Of a stretch of DNA of 64,000 nucleotides, positions 9,977-19,704 are shown one piece after another (the stretch's first letter is position 1; every line of letters begins with the position of its first letter). Origin of the DNA: Anaerolineales bacterium. GTDB lineage: Bacteria; Chloroflexota; Anaerolineae; Anaerolineales; Villigracilaceae. The notes below the pieces were generated by a model. That model saw nothing but the letters and a program-made list of their open reading frames with translations, was not told the origin of the DNA and searched no databases. The stretch is taken from assembly GCA_030583885.1 (NCBI GenBank), contig CP129480.1:1426001-1490000 (forward strand), written 5' to 3'. Made by a program: the position numbers and the translations under genes.

Positions 9977-12900
9977 ATGTTGGCACAGAAAAGCATACAG
10001 CGTACCGTGCAGCTCGGCTTTCAGCGCTATGCCGCGCTGATCAGCCAGATCCTGCAATGGATCGTGTTCATATATCAGGCGGTTGCGGTGGTGGTCTTTT
10101 TGGCCGGGCTGTTTCTGGCAAACCGCTGGTTCCAGCAGCCGTTCCTCGGGGCATTTTACGAACACACGATGGTTTTCAATGGCACCGGTCCAGCCGCGGC
10201 TGACCCCGCTTGGGCGTTGTATCAGCAGGTGCAGGTTGGAGACCAGTTAATAGCCATCAATGATATGCCCGTCCGCAGTTCGGCCGAAACCCGTCAGGTT
10301 TTATGGGCGCGTTTCCCCGGAGAGCAAATCGCCGCAACGGTGCTTTTGCAGGGCGGCGGGCAGCGTACCTTCGAGATCACCTTATATCCCTTCCCATCCT
10401 CCAGCCGCATGGTGTACTTTATCGTGCCCTCCATTTTGGGCGCGCTATTCCTTGCCGCCAGTCTCTGGATATTCGGACTGCGCCGCAACGAGCCGGCGGG
10501 ACGCGCTTTTTCGCTCTTCACTTCCTCGCTTGCCATTATCACCGGCACCTATTTCAACCTGATCACAACGCATGAATTTACCATGCTATGGACTCTGGCC
10601 TGCGGGCTGGTGGGCGGCGCCTTGATCAATCTTGCGCTTGTTTTTCCGATTGAGCCGCGCGCCCTCTTCGCCCGTCCATACCTGCGTTGGAGCGGGATTG
10701 TTGTCGGGTTGATGCTGGTTGTTAATGCCATTACCAAGCTGTTCAACTTTATCCAGCCGGCCGCATACATCCGCAGCTGGCAGTATCTGTATGGTTTTAT
10801 TGCAGCCGGTATTCTCTTCTACATCGTGATGAATGTTTATCATGCGTTTACGGCTCAATCACCCGTGGTAAAAACCCAGGCGCGCGCCATTCTGGTCGGG
10901 ACGCTGTTTGCATTTGTTCCTCTGGGCGTCTGGCTGGCGACCGGATTTGTCAGACCGGTCAACTTTTCGCCCTATTTGTTCCTGCCCCTGGCAATATTTC
11001 CGCTGGTCATTGGCCATACCATTTTGCGTTTCCGTTTCCTGCGCACGGATGACATTGTCCGCCGCGGATTTATGTATGTCCTGCTGACCATGATTGTCGT
11101 GCTTGGGTATGCGTTTCTGGTGACAGGGGCGGGCCTGCTTTTCAACATGAATTTGCCGGCAAACAATGCCTATTTGGTGGGCGGGTATATCTTCCTGATT
11201 GCAATCATGCTGGAGCCTCTCCGCGCCCGGCTGCAAAGCCTTGTGGATACCGTCTTCTTCCGCGGCGAGCGCGTCTTTGCAGAGCAGCTGGAGGATTTTT
11301 CCCGTAAACTTACCACCGCCCTGGACCTCAACTCCATCGGCTCCATCCTGCGCGACCAGATCGCCTCCACCCTGACCCCGAGCAGGGTACACGTCTATAC
11401 ATACGATGCACTCAACGATTTTTTCTCCGCCCTGCCCGGCGATGACCGCCGTTCCACAAGTGATATTCGCTTCAGCTCCACAAGTCCGCTGGCCCTCTAT
11501 TTTGAAACCGAACGACTGCCCCTGTATCTGGATAACACGGTCTCACTGCCCTCCTCCCTGCAATCCGAGCAATCGCGCCTGGCGTTGCTCGGCGCGCGTT
11601 TGTTCATTGTCCTCCCGGGCAAGGACCGCCCAAACGGGTGGCTGGCATTGGGGTCGCGTTTATCCGGTCAACCCTACACCCCGCGTGACCTCCGCTTCCT
11701 TGAAAATCTTTGTGATCAGGCATCCGTGGCGATTGAGCGCGTGCAGACCGTTGCCCATCTTGAGCGCCGCATCCAGGAGATGAACGCGCTGACCCGTGTC
11801 TCCCAGGGTGTGAACGTCACCCTGACCTTCGACGATGTGCTCGAATTGATCTACGCCCAAACAACCCAGATCATCCCGGCCTCCTATTTCCACATCACGC
11901 TTTACAACAAGGACAGCGATTATTTTTATTATGGTTTCTGCGTCGAAAATAACGAGCGCATCGAGGAAAGTGAGAACCTGCCCTTTTCGATGAATACCGG
12001 CCTCGGTCCGGAAGTGATCCGCAAGAGTCGCCCGATCCTTACACAGGATTATGTCCGTGAATGTCAGGTGCGCAGTCATACCCCCTCGCTGGAGAATGTC
12101 TATGCATGGATGGGCGTGCCGCTTAATGCCGGTGCCGAATCCATTGGGGCGTTGAGTGTGGGCAGCCGTGATGGGGCCACCGTCTATACGCGCGGACAAC
12201 TTGAATTGTTACAGGCCATTGCAGACCAGACGGCGGGCGCAATTGTAAAAGCGCGCCTGCTCGAAGAGACGCAACAGCGCGCCCACCAGCTTTCCACGTT
12301 GAACGAGATCACGCGTCAATTGACATCCACGCTGGAATTGGGACCTCTCCTGCAGAATATCCTTGAAAATGCGGTTGGAATTTTGCGATGTGAAGCGGGG
12401 AGTTTGTTCTTGGTGGATGAGCAGACCGGCGAACTTGTCTTCCGGGTGACTGTGGGACCGGTTGCATCGAACCTGGTCGGCCAACGCCTGCCGCCGGGTA
12501 CCGGCATCGTCGGACGTGCCGTGGAGACCCGCAGCCCGATGATCGAAAATGAAGATCAGCTTTCCGCAAACAGGTTTACAGGCGTTGACCAGCAGACCGG
12601 CTTTGTCAGCCGCTCGTTGATGGCGGTGCCTCTGCAGGTCAAAGACCGTGTGATTGGGGTGATCGAAGTCATCAATCGCCGTGATGGACTCCCATTCCTT
12701 CAGGATGACCAGACCCTGCTTACCGCATTTGCAGGGCAGGCCGCAGTCGCCATTGAAAATGCCCGACTTTATACATTGACAGACCAGGAACTTGCGGCGC
12801 GCGTGGAGGAACTCTCCGTCATGCAGCGTATTGACCGCGAATTGAACGCCAGCCTTGAAATGGACCGTGCGATGCGCATTACCCTGGACTGGGCTTTGAG

Positions 12901-13999
12901 ACAGTCCGCTGCGGAAGCGGGCTTGATCGGCATGCTGGAAGATGAAACAAAACTCCGTGTCATGTCTCATCAGGGCTTTGATGAGCAGATGGAGCAACTA
13001 ACAGATGACACGCTGACGGTGGAATTGCCCGCCATGTCCCTCGCCTTGGAGACGGGTCAGCCTCAGCAGGTGGCAGTTGGCGCTTCACAAGACAAACTGC
13101 TCGCTGCCTCGCACACGCAAATGGTAATCCCCATCCGCCGTGAGACGGCTGTGATTGGGTTGCTTTATTTGGAAAGCGCGAGTGACTCGCAGGTGGATAT
13201 CGACTTCCTGACCCGTTTGACGGACCATGCCGCCATCGCCATTTCCAACGCGCAACTGTACGGTGAAGTCCAGCGCGCGAACCTCGCCAAGAGCGACTTC
13301 GTGTCATTTGTGGCGCATGAATTAAAGAACCCAATGACATCCATCAAAGGCTATACGGAATTGCTGGCGGGCGGCGCGGTTGGCGAGATCAACGAGATGC
13401 AGAACAATTTCCTGAATACGATTAAATCGAATGTCGAGCGCATGTCCACGCTCGTTTCGGACCTGAACGACAATTCCAAGATTGAAGCGGGTCGCTTGCG
13501 CCTGGAATATAAAGCCACCAGTGCTGCAGACCTTGTGGATGAAGTTGTCCGCACGTTGAAACGCCAGATCGAGGAGAAGGGCCAAAGACTGGAGATCATC
13601 ATCCCCCCGAGCCTCCCTCCCATGTGGGCGGATGGTACCCGTGTCGGTCAGGTGTTGACCAACTTGTTGAGCAATGCATACAAGTACACACCTGAGAGCG
13701 GCACTCTTCAAGTGGGCGTGGAGGAGGCTGATAATCATTGGGATCCCGACGGCGCGCCTCGGGTAATTCACCTGTGGGTGAAGGATAGCGGTATCGGCAT
13801 GAGCGCCGAGGATCAGCAAAAGATCTTCCAGAAATTCTTCCGCTCTGAAGACCCCAAAGCTCGTGAAGCACCAGGCACCGGTCTGGGGTTGAATATCACC
13901 AAGAGTCTGGTCGAAATGCAGGGGGGGCGGATATGGTTCGAGAGTGAATACCGTCAGGGCACAACGTTCCATTTTACGATCCCGGTTGCAGAAGAGTAG
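9977..13999 (+). CDS. Multi-GAF membrane sensor histidine kinase
   Basis: 1340 residues. Order: N-terminal membrane helix (25-50); a PDZ-like segment (about 70-140, VQVGDQLIAINDMPV); a block of seven or so membrane helices (about 145-420); four GAF-type domains (about 440-590, 600-765, 775-925, 945-1090); HisKA with the phospho-acceptor His in FVAHELKNPMTSIKGY (about residue 1113); and HATPase_c with NLLSNAYKYTP, DSGIGMS and GTGLGLNI (N, G1 and G2 boxes). It lacks a receiver domain, so phosphate must go to a separate response regulator. The FIST gene follows after nine bases and probably forms the same signalling unit. Stimulus unknown; the GAF domains could bind small ligands. Confidence 0.9.
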   Translation: MLAQKSIQRTVQLGFQRYAALISQILQWIVFIYQAVAVVVFLAGLFLANRWFQQPFLGAFYEHTMVFNGTGPAAADPAWALYQQVQVGDQLIAINDMPVRSSAETRQVLWARFPGEQIAATVLLQGGGQRTFEITLYPFPSSSRMVYFIVPSILGALFLAASLWIFGLRRNEPAGRAFSLFTSSLAIITGTYFNLITTHEFTMLWTLACGLVGGALINLALVFPIEPRALFARPYLRWSGIVVGLMLVVNAITKLFNFIQPAAYIRSWQYLYGFIAAGILFYIVMNVYHAFTAQSPVVKTQARAILVGTLFAFVPLGVWLATGFVRPVNFSPYLFLPLAIFPLVIGHTILRFRFLRTDDIVRRGFMYVLLTMIVVLGYAFLVTGAGLLFNMNLPANNAYLVGGYIFLIAIMLEPLRARLQSLVDTVFFRGERVFAEQLEDFSRKLTTALDLNSIGSILRDQIASTLTPSRVHVYTYDALNDFFSALPGDDRRSTSDIRFSSTSPLALYFETERLPLYLDNTVSLPSSLQSEQSRLALLGARLFIVLPGKDRPNGWLALGSRLSGQPYTPRDLRFLENLCDQASVAIERVQTVAHLERRIQEMNALTRVSQGVNVTLTFDDVLELIYAQTTQIIPASYFHITLYNKDSDYFYYGFCVENNERIEESENLPFSMNTGLGPEVIRKSRPILTQDYVRECQVRSHTPSLENVYAWMGVPLNAGAESIGALSVGSRDGATVYTRGQLELLQAIADQTAGAIVKARLLEETQQRAHQLSTLNEITRQLTSTLELGPLLQNILENAVGILRCEAGSLFLVDEQTGELVFRVTVGPVASNLVGQRLPPGTGIVGRAVETRSPMIENEDQLSANRFTGVDQQTGFVSRSLMAVPLQVKDRVIGVIEVINRRDGLPFLQDDQTLLTAFAGQAAVAIENARLYTLTDQELAARVEELSVMQRIDRELNASLEMDRAMRITLDWALRQSAAEAGLIGMLEDETKLRVMSHQGFDEQMEQLTDDTLTVELPAMSLALETGQPQQVAVGASQDKLLAASHTQMVIPIRRETAVIGLLYLESASDSQVDIDFLTRLTDHAAIAISNAQLYGEVQRANLAKSDFVSFVAHELKNPMTSIKGYTELLAGGAVGEINEMQNNFLNTIKSNVERMSTLVSDLNDNSKIEAGRLRLEYKATSAADLVDEVVRTLKRQIEEKGQRLEIIIPPSLPPMWADGTRVGQVLTNLLSNAYKYTPESGTLQVGVEEADNHWDPDGAPRVIHLWVKDSGIGMSAEDQQKIFQKFFRSEDPKAREAPGTGLGLNITKSLVEMQGGRIWFESEYRQGTTFHFTIPVAEE

Positions 14000-14008
14000 T
14001 GAGGCGAT

Positions 14009-15172
14009 ATGACATTGGTGGCATCCGTAGGATCGGCACAAGCGCTTGATGGACGTGAAGCAGGTTTGCGGGCTGCGCACAAGGCGTTGAACCGTTTTGG
14101 TGCAGGCGTACCTGGGTTTGCCATTGTGATTGCCTCCCATCAATACCAGCCGCGCGAAGTATTGAGCGGCGCCGGCAGTTTGCTCGGGGATTCGCCGATG
14201 ATCGGATTTAGTTCGCCGGCCGGGCTTACCCAGGACGGTCACCATCCTCATGCTGTGGTGGTGGCTTTGCTTGGCGGGGATTTTCAAGCGGATACCCTCT
14301 GGCTGCCGGGCTATGCACAGTCCGGACGTGAAACAGCTTCCGAGGTGGAGAAGCATGCGTCGGCGCGGGTCGAGCGTCAGTCCATGCTTTTCTTCGCAGA
14401 TGGATTTAATGGGGATGCCGAGCAGTTTTGCGGCGGGCTTTCATCATCCAGCATGAATATTATTGGCGGACTTTCCAGCGGCGATCTGCACACGGGCAAC
14501 AGCTATCAGATGGCAGGGAGTAAAACCGGCTCTGGCGGTCTGGCTGCTGCATTTTTACGCGGCAACCTGAAAATTGGCGTGGGCACGGCTCATGGCTGGG
14601 ACCCTGTGGGGAGTCAATTCCGAGTGACACGGTCCCGTGGATTCTGGCTGCGCACATTGGATGGACGCCCTGCTTCGGAAACATACGCCGGGCTTTTTGG
14701 GTATCCACCGCGTGATTGGGCATTTCCGCCATTGAATTATCTGGCACGGTTATATCCGCTTGGCATTGAGCATGGGGATGACCTGGTCGTGCGCGCACCG
14801 ATCCGTGTGGAGGCCGACGGCAGTTTTCGCATGAACGCAACCATCCGCGATGGGATCGATGCCTTTTTGCTGGTGGGCAGCCGCGCCGCCTGTGACCGCG
14901 CCGCCAGGCAGGCCGCCCAGCAAGCCTTGTTACAACTTGGCGATGTGAAACCTGCTTTTGCACTTGTACTGGTGGATGTTGCCTGGCAGATGCTTTTACG
15001 AGCCCAGCCCGGTGCGGAAATTGCCGCTGTGCAGGAAATTTTAGGTGATAAGCTCCCAATCGCCGGCGGCTATACATTGGGCCAGGTTACTTCCACCGAA
15101 TTAAAACCCCCAAGATTCCTCAACCAGCATATTGTGGTTATTGTGTTTGGCGAGGGGTCAGGAAAAGAGTAG
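14009..15172 (+). CDS. FIST-domain signal transduction protein
   Basis: 387 residues with FIST_N features (FAIVIASHQYQP, IGFSSPAGL, FFADGFNGDAEQF, IIGGLSSGD) and a FIST_C half (YPLGIEHGDDLVVRAP, AFALVLVDVAWQMLL, PIAGGYTLGQV). FIST proteins are thought to be small-ligand sensors linked to kinases or diguanylate enzymes; ligand binding here is inferred. It starts nine bases after the histidine kinase stop and is closed by a strong terminator, so kinase and FIST form a two-gene operon. Confidence 0.85.
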   Translation: MTLVASVGSAQALDGREAGLRAAHKALNRFGAGVPGFAIVIASHQYQPREVLSGAGSLLGDSPMIGFSSPAGLTQDGHHPHAVVVALLGGDFQADTLWLPGYAQSGRETASEVEKHASARVERQSMLFFADGFNGDAEQFCGGLSSSSMNIIGGLSSGDLHTGNSYQMAGSKTGSGGLAAAFLRGNLKIGVGTAHGWDPVGSQFRVTRSRGFWLRTLDGRPASETYAGLFGYPPRDWAFPPLNYLARLYPLGIEHGDDLVVRAPIRVEADGSFRMNATIRDGIDAFLLVGSRAACDRAARQAAQQALLQLGDVKPAFALVLVDVAWQMLLRAQPGAEIAAVQEILGDKLPIAGGYTLGQVTSTELKPPRFLNQHIVVIVFGEGSGKE

Positions 15173-15194
15173 ATAGCCTCCCTGAATAAAGAGG

Positions 15195-15224
15195 AAGCCC
15201 AGCTTGATGAAGCTGGGCTTTTTT
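15195..15224 (+). terminator. Rho-independent terminator after FIST gene
   Basis: AAGCCCAGCTT, loop GATG, AAGCTGGGCTT, then TTTT. Confidence 0.92.
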
Positions 15225-15327
15225 GCTAAAACAAAATGTGCAATCGATTGCCCATTGCCCTCGCGAAGAGGGATTTTTTATTCTAAGGTAAGAAACTGCC
15301 AGCCGTGCTACTCTATACGTTGTACTA

Positions 15328-15343
15328 TTGCAAGAAGTTGCAA
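15328..15343. promoter_or_regulatory. Candidate Fur/Nur-family operator
   Basis: TTGCAA-GAAG-TTGCAA, extended by one flanking A/T pair to an inverted repeat ATTGCAA/TTGCAAT. It ends 12 bases before the regulator ATG and abuts its ribosome site (AAGGGA). From memory, the Streptomyces Nur operator is TTGCAA-N5-TTGCAA, so this is a near match with a spacer one base shorter. Autoregulation together with the downstream transporter is inferred. Confidence 0.55.
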
Positions 15344-15355
15344 TAAGGGAAAAAT

Positions 15356-15781
15356 ATGCCCTGTGCCACTGAATATGCCCCCGCACTCCGCTCCCGCGGC
15401 TACCGCATGACGCCCCAGCGCATGGCGATTTTGCACGTGCTTTACTTTTCCGGAGCGCATCTCTCCCCGGCTGATGTATACGAACAGGCGCGGGTGGAGT
15501 TACCCGGTCTGACCGAGACCACGGTGTATCGCACGCTGGAATTCCTTGTAAAGAATGGCTTGGTGCGCGCGGCTCACATGGGCAGCGGACATCTGGTCTA
15601 TGAGATTGCGCGGCATGAGCATCATCACTTGAAATGCCGAAACTGCGGAAGTGAAATGGAAGTTGAACACGCCCTGTTGGAAAAACTTTATCGTCAACTC
15701 GAGTCTGAAACTGGCTACCGCCTGACGGACAGCCACATCACATTTTTCGGTCTTTGTCCCAATTGTCAAAAAGGAGAATAG
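15356..15781 (+). CDS. Fur-family metal-responsive repressor (possibly Nur-like)
   Basis: 141 residues, the standard Fur length. The N-terminal winged helix has RSRGYRMTPQRMAILHVLY and the recognition helix ETTVYRTLEFLVKNGLV. The regulatory metal site is seen as HEHHHLKCRNCG, and the structural zinc pair as CxxC twice (CRNCG; CPNCQ). The gene lies three bases before cbiM and in line with cbiQ and cbiO, so its metal is likely nickel or cobalt rather than iron or zinc; that is inference from context. Zur or PerR function cannot be excluded. Confidence 0.87.
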   Translation: MPCATEYAPALRSRGYRMTPQRMAILHVLYFSGAHLSPADVYEQARVELPGLTETTVYRTLEFLVKNGLVRAAHMGSGHLVYEIARHEHHHLKCRNCGSEMEVEHALLEKLYRQLESETGYRLTDSHITFFGLCPNCQKGE

Positions 15782-15783
15782 AA

Positions 15784-16719
15784 ATGTTGTACGCACCAGC
15801 CCCGCTTCACATTCCAGATGGATTTCTCAATCTTGTCGTATCCCTTGTTTGCTGGGTGATCACCATCATCATCCTTGGTTTTGCGGTTTCCAAAACGAAC
15901 AAAGCGCTCGGTGAAAAACAGATTCCCCTGATGGGCGTCATGGCGGCCTTCATCTTTGCCGCGCAAATGATCAACTTCCCCGTCGCAGGCGGCACCTCCG
16001 GCCACTTATTGGGCGGTGCGCTTGCCGCGGTTGTACTTGGTCCCTGGGCGGCGATGCTCGTGATGACCGCCGTGGTCGCCGTGCAAGCCCTTCTTTTTCA
16101 GGACGGCGGTCTGCTTGTGATGGGCGCGAACATCCTCAATATGGGACTTGCCACCGCCGCGATCGGTTATGGGTTGTATCGCGCAGTATCCAATCGATCC
16201 AAAGCCGTCAAGCTTTCAGTGGCAGGCGTGGCTGCGTGGCTGTCCGTGATGGCAGGCGCGTTATTGACCTCCCTGCAATTGTGGTTGAGCGGGACATCTC
16301 AATTAACGATTGTCATTCCAGCCATGCTTGGGGTCCATGCCCTAATCGGGCTGGGGGAGGCGCTCATCACGGTTGCGGCCTTGTCCTTTATTTTGCAAAC
16401 CCGCCCCGACCTGCTTGGCGAAGGCTCCGAATCTGCAAAAGGCGGACGCGGCTGGATCCTGTCCGGCGGTTTGATCGCGGTTGCTGTTGTGTTGATCTCA
16501 CCCCTCGCCTCCAGCGATCCTGACGGCCTGGAGCGTGTCGCAATCAACATGGGTTTCATTGACGCAGGTCTGGATGCGCCCTATCGGATCATTCCAGATT
16601 ACACACTTCCGTTTCTCGGCGAAACCGCGCTTTCCACCATCATGGCGGGTGTGATCGGCGTGATGGTGGTTGGTGCAGTGATTGTATTGATCGGCCGTGG
16701 AATGAAGGCGAAATCGTAG
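15784..16719 (+). CDS. cbiM: ECF-type nickel/cobalt transporter, CbiM/NikM substrate component
   Basis: 311 residues with about eight helices. HIPDGFL near the N-terminus and MINFPVAGGTSGHLLGGALA match the CbiM/NikM metal-binding core; the family uses the N-terminal amine, an early His and a His in the GTSGH region. Here the first His is residue 9 (MLYAPAPLH) instead of residue 2, so either the N-terminus is trimmed or ligand geometry differs. AAAGGAG stands eight bases before this ATG. The C-terminal 45 residues (PDYTLPFLGE plus a helix) resemble a fused CbiN/NikN-like piece. Works with the CbiQ and CbiO genes that follow. Confidence 0.9.
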   Translation: MLYAPAPLHIPDGFLNLVVSLVCWVITIIILGFAVSKTNKALGEKQIPLMGVMAAFIFAAQMINFPVAGGTSGHLLGGALAAVVLGPWAAMLVMTAVVAVQALLFQDGGLLVMGANILNMGLATAAIGYGLYRAVSNRSKAVKLSVAGVAAWLSVMAGALLTSLQLWLSGTSQLTIVIPAMLGVHALIGLGEALITVAALSFILQTRPDLLGEGSESAKGGRGWILSGGLIAVAVVLISPLASSDPDGLERVAINMGFIDAGLDAPYRIIPDYTLPFLGETALSTIMAGVIGVMVVGAVIVLIGRGMKAKS

Positions 16720-16723
16720 ATCG

Positions 16724-16795
16724 TGGTCTCGATACGGCGGCGCTGGTCAAGTAGCCCAAAGGGCGTATCGAGACCCGCCACTACTCGACCACCGT
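16724..16795. repeat. Dispersed palindromic repeat between cbiM and cbiQ
   Basis: GGTCTCGATACG (16725-16736) and its exact complement CGTATCGAGACC (16764-16775), followed by CTACTCGACCACCG. The same words occur in the repeat at 1014-1184. It sits inside the operon, where the hairpin could affect mRNA stability. Confidence 0.65.
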
Positions 16796-16810
16796 AAAAT
16801 ATCGAAAATT

Positions 16811-17602
16811 ATGCATTTCGACGCATTCGACCGTTACCACGAAAAAGACAGTTTCCTCCACCGCCTTGACCCGCGCGTGAAAGTCGTAGTGACGGTGGTC
16901 TTTATCGTTTCCAATGCCCTGCTCCCGGATGGCGCGTGGCTGGCGTTTATTTCCGCGTGGCTGTTCCTGCTTGCCTGCAACTTGCTCTCGAAACTGGGAT
17001 TTGGTTACACTCTCAAACGTTCCATCATCGCCCTGCCGTTCGCGTTGATCGCCATTACGGTGTTGTTTTCAATCCCCGGTGAGCCGCTCACCAAGTTCCA
17101 ATTCCTATTTTGGGAACTCACCATCACGGATAACGGACTCCTGCGCTTCGTGAGCATCCTCATCCGCTCGTGGCTTTCGGTGCAGATGGCGATCCTGCTC
17201 GTGGCGGTGACGCGCTTTCCCGATCTCGTCCACGCGCTGGAGCATTTGCGCGTGCCAGCCGTCCTGACCACGATCATCGCCTTTCTCTACCGCTATCTCT
17301 TCGTGCTGGTGGACGAGGTCTTCCGTCTGATTCGGGCGAGGGAAAGCCGTTCGGGAGCCGCACCAGGTTCGAGGTCCGGGGGAGGCGTGTTGTGGCGGGC
17401 GAAGGTCGCGGGGAACATGGCGGGTCAATTATTCCTGCGCAGTTATGAGCGCAGTGATCGCATCTACAATGCGATGGTCGCGCGCGGATATGCCGGTCAT
17501 CTTTATACGTTGAATCCGCATGAGATGAAGTCGTCCGATTATTACGCGACGGCGTTTGCGATTGCCGTTATTTTTATCCTGCAAGTGGTTGGAAGGTTCT
17601 GA
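16811..17602 (+). CDS. cbiQ: ECF transporter transmembrane component CbiQ
   Basis: 263 residues, about five helices. The family signature for coupling to the ATPase is present as two Ala-Arg-Gly-type helices: LIRARESRSGA near residue 178 and MVARGYAG near residue 221. N-terminal LHRLDPRVKVVVTVVF is typical of CbiQ/EcfT. It couples CbiO ATP hydrolysis to metal release by CbiM. Its stop overlaps the cbiO start (TGATG). Confidence 0.9.
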   Translation: MHFDAFDRYHEKDSFLHRLDPRVKVVVTVVFIVSNALLPDGAWLAFISAWLFLLACNLLSKLGFGYTLKRSIIALPFALIAITVLFSIPGEPLTKFQFLFWELTITDNGLLRFVSILIRSWLSVQMAILLVAVTRFPDLVHALEHLRVPAVLTTIIAFLYRYLFVLVDEVFRLIRARESRSGAAPGSRSGGGVLWRAKVAGNMAGQLFLRSYERSDRIYNAMVARGYAGHLYTLNPHEMKSSDYYATAFAIAVIFILQVVGRF

Positions 17603-18357
17603 TGCCCGTTACGCATATCAAAAGACAGTTTGCGCCGCCGGAATGTGACGGCGATGTTTTATCGGTGAACGACCTGCATTTTTCCTATCCCGACGGACAC
17701 GCCGCCCTGCACGGTGTTTCGATGAAGTTGTGCGAGGGCGACAAGGTGGCGCTGGTGGGACCGAATGGCGCGGGCAAGTCCACGCTGATGCTGCACCTGA
17801 ATGGGATTTTGCACGGGCGCGGCGACGTGGAGATCGCGGGCATGCGCCTCACACGCGACAACCTGCCTGCTGTCCGCGCCATGGTCGGACTCGTGTTCCA
17901 GAACCCGGACGACCAACTCTTCTCGCCGACCGTGTTCGAGGACGTGGCGTTTGGTCCGTTGCACATGGGCTTGCCCGAGGACGAGGTCCGCGCGCGGGTG
18001 GATGCCGCGCTCGAAGCCGTGCGGATGTCTGGCTATCGGGAGCGCCTGTCGCATCACCTGAGCGTGGGCGAGAAGAAACGCATCGCGATTGCGACGGTGC
18101 TTTCGATGCAGCCGAGTTTATTGGTGTTGGACGAACCGTCGGCGGGACTCGACCCCCGCGCGCGGCGGACGTTGATCAACCTGTTGCGCGACCTGCCGAT
18201 CACGATGCTCGTCTCGACACATGACATGAAACTGGTGCAGGAGTTATTTCCGCGCACGATCGTGATGGACGAAGGCAGGGTGGTGGCGGATGGGTTGACT
18301 CAGGATATACTGGAGGATGAGGCGCTGTTGACGGCGCATGGGCTGGAGAAGCCGTGA
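17602..18357 (+). CDS. cbiO: ECF transporter ATP-binding protein CbiO
   Basis: 251 residues with all ABC motifs: Walker A GPNGAGKST, Q-loop VFQNPDDQLFSPTVFEDVAFGP (the NPDDQ-FSPTV variant is typical of CbiO/EcfA), signature LSVGEKKRIAIA, Walker B LLVLDEPSAGLDP, H-loop STHDM. One gene only, so a homodimer would power the importer. Confidence 0.93.
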   Translation: MPVTHIKRQFAPPECDGDVLSVNDLHFSYPDGHAALHGVSMKLCEGDKVALVGPNGAGKSTLMLHLNGILHGRGDVEIAGMRLTRDNLPAVRAMVGLVFQNPDDQLFSPTVFEDVAFGPLHMGLPEDEVRARVDAALEAVRMSGYRERLSHHLSVGEKKRIAIATVLSMQPSLLVLDEPSAGLDPRARRTLINLLRDLPITMLVSTHDMKLVQELFPRTIVMDEGRVVADGLTQDILEDEALLTAHGLEKP

Positions 18358-18403
18358 ACTGAATAAAACGCGTTTTTATTCGCCTTATCTTAACAGGTCG
18401 TCG

Positions 18404-18446
18404 AATCAAAAAAGCGCCTCTAATCTCTCAGAAGCGCTTTTTGATT
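18404..18446. terminator. Bidirectional terminator between cbiO and metK
   Basis: AATCAAAAAAGCGC and GCGCTTTTTGATT flank a 16-base loop; T runs on both strands suit the convergent genes. Confidence 0.75.
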
Positions 18447-18468
18447 CTTACGCATTACGAATTACGGA

Positions 18469-19680
18469 CTACACACCAGCGGCTTTCTTCAACGCATCCG
18501 CCTTGTCCGTCTTCTCCCAGGGAAGTTCGATATCGTCGCGCCCGAAGTGACCATACGCGGCGGTCTTGCGATAGATCGGGCGGCGCAGGTCAAGGTCGCG
18601 CAGGATCGCGCCGGGGCGCAGGTCGAAGTGCTCGTTGATCAGCGCGGCGATCTTGTCATCGGCGATCTTGGCGGTGCCGAAGGTCTCCACGTTGACCGAG
18701 AGCGGGTGCGCCACGCCGATGGCGTAGGCAACCTGCACTTCCACGCGCTCTGCCAGACCGGCGGCGACCACGTTCTTTGCCACATAGCGCGCCGCATACG
18801 CAGCGGAGCGGTCCACTTTTGTGGGGTCTTTCCCGGAGAAGGCGCCGCCGCCGTGACGACCCATGCCGCCGTAGGTATCCACGATGATCTTGCGTCCGGT
18901 CAAACCTGCGTCGCCCATCGGACCACCGACCACGAAACGTCCCGTCGGGTTGACGTAGACCTTCAGGTTGCCGTCCACCAGTTCCCTGGGCAGAATGGGA
19001 TCGATGATGTGCTCGATCACAGCCTTGCGAATGTCCTCCTGTGAGATATCCGCGGCATGTTGGGTCGAGATCAGGACGGTGTCGATGCGCTTGGGCTTGC
19101 CGAAAGCATATTCCACTGTCACCTGACTCTTCGCATCGGGACGCAGCCAGGGCAGGGTTCCGTTTTTACGGACTTCACTCTGGCGAAGGATGAGTTTGTG
19201 GGCGAGGTAGATGGGCAGGGGCATCAGGGCGGGCGTTTCATTGCAGGCGAACCCGAACATCATGCCCTGGTCGCCGGCGCCGATGGCTTCCACTTCGGCT
19301 TCGGTCATCGAGCCGTCCTTGGCTTCGAGCGCCTTGTCCACGCCCATGGCAATGTCGCCGGACTGCTTGGCGATGGCAACCAGCACGCCGCAGGAATTTC
19401 CGTCGAAGCCTTTCGCGCTGTCATCGTAGCCGATCTCGTTGATCACCTTACGGACAAGGTCGTCATAGTTGAAAACGGCGTTGGTGGTGATCTCTCCCAA
19501 CAGCATGACGTAGCCGGTCTTGACCGCCGTCTCGCACGCGACGCGCGAGCGCGGATCCTGCTCCAGGCACGCATCGAGGACCGCATCCGAGATCTGGTCG
19601 CACATCTTGTCGGGGTGCCCCTCTGAAACGGACTCTGATGTGAACATCAGGCTGGGGGAGGTCATGAAGGTATTGCTCAT
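18469..19680 (-). CDS. metK: S-adenosylmethionine synthase
   Basis: 403 residues, full length. It makes S-adenosylmethionine from methionine and ATP. Motifs: [22 protein letters not shown] at the N-terminus (ATP/methionine site), [17 protein letters not shown] (central flexible loop region), and [22 protein letters not shown] (P-loop-like GGG(A)FSGKD). The gene is preceded by a SAM-I riboswitch and hairpin, so the product's own substrate pathway controls it. Confidence 0.96.
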   Translation of the reverse strand: MSNTFMTSPSLMFTSESVSEGHPDKMCDQISDAVLDACLEQDPRSRVACETAVKTGYVMLLGEITTNAVFNYDDLVRKVINEIGYDDSAKGFDGNSCGVLVAIAKQSGDIAMGVDKALEAKDGSMTEAEVEAIGAGDQGMMFGFACNETPALMPLPIYLAHKLILRQSEVRKNGTLPWLRPDAKSQVTVEYAFGKPKRIDTVLISTQHAADISQEDIRKAVIEHIIDPILPRELVDGNLKVYVNPTGRFVVGGPMGDAGLTGRKIIVDTYGGMGRHGGGAFSGKDPTKVDRSAAYAARYVAKNVVAAGLAERVEVQVAYAIGVAHPLSVNVETFGTAKIADDKIAALINEHFDLRPGAILRDLDLRRPIYRKTAAYGHFGRDDIELPWEKTDKADALKKAAGV

Positions 19681-19704
19681 TGGATTGTTTCTCCTTAAGA
19701 AAAT

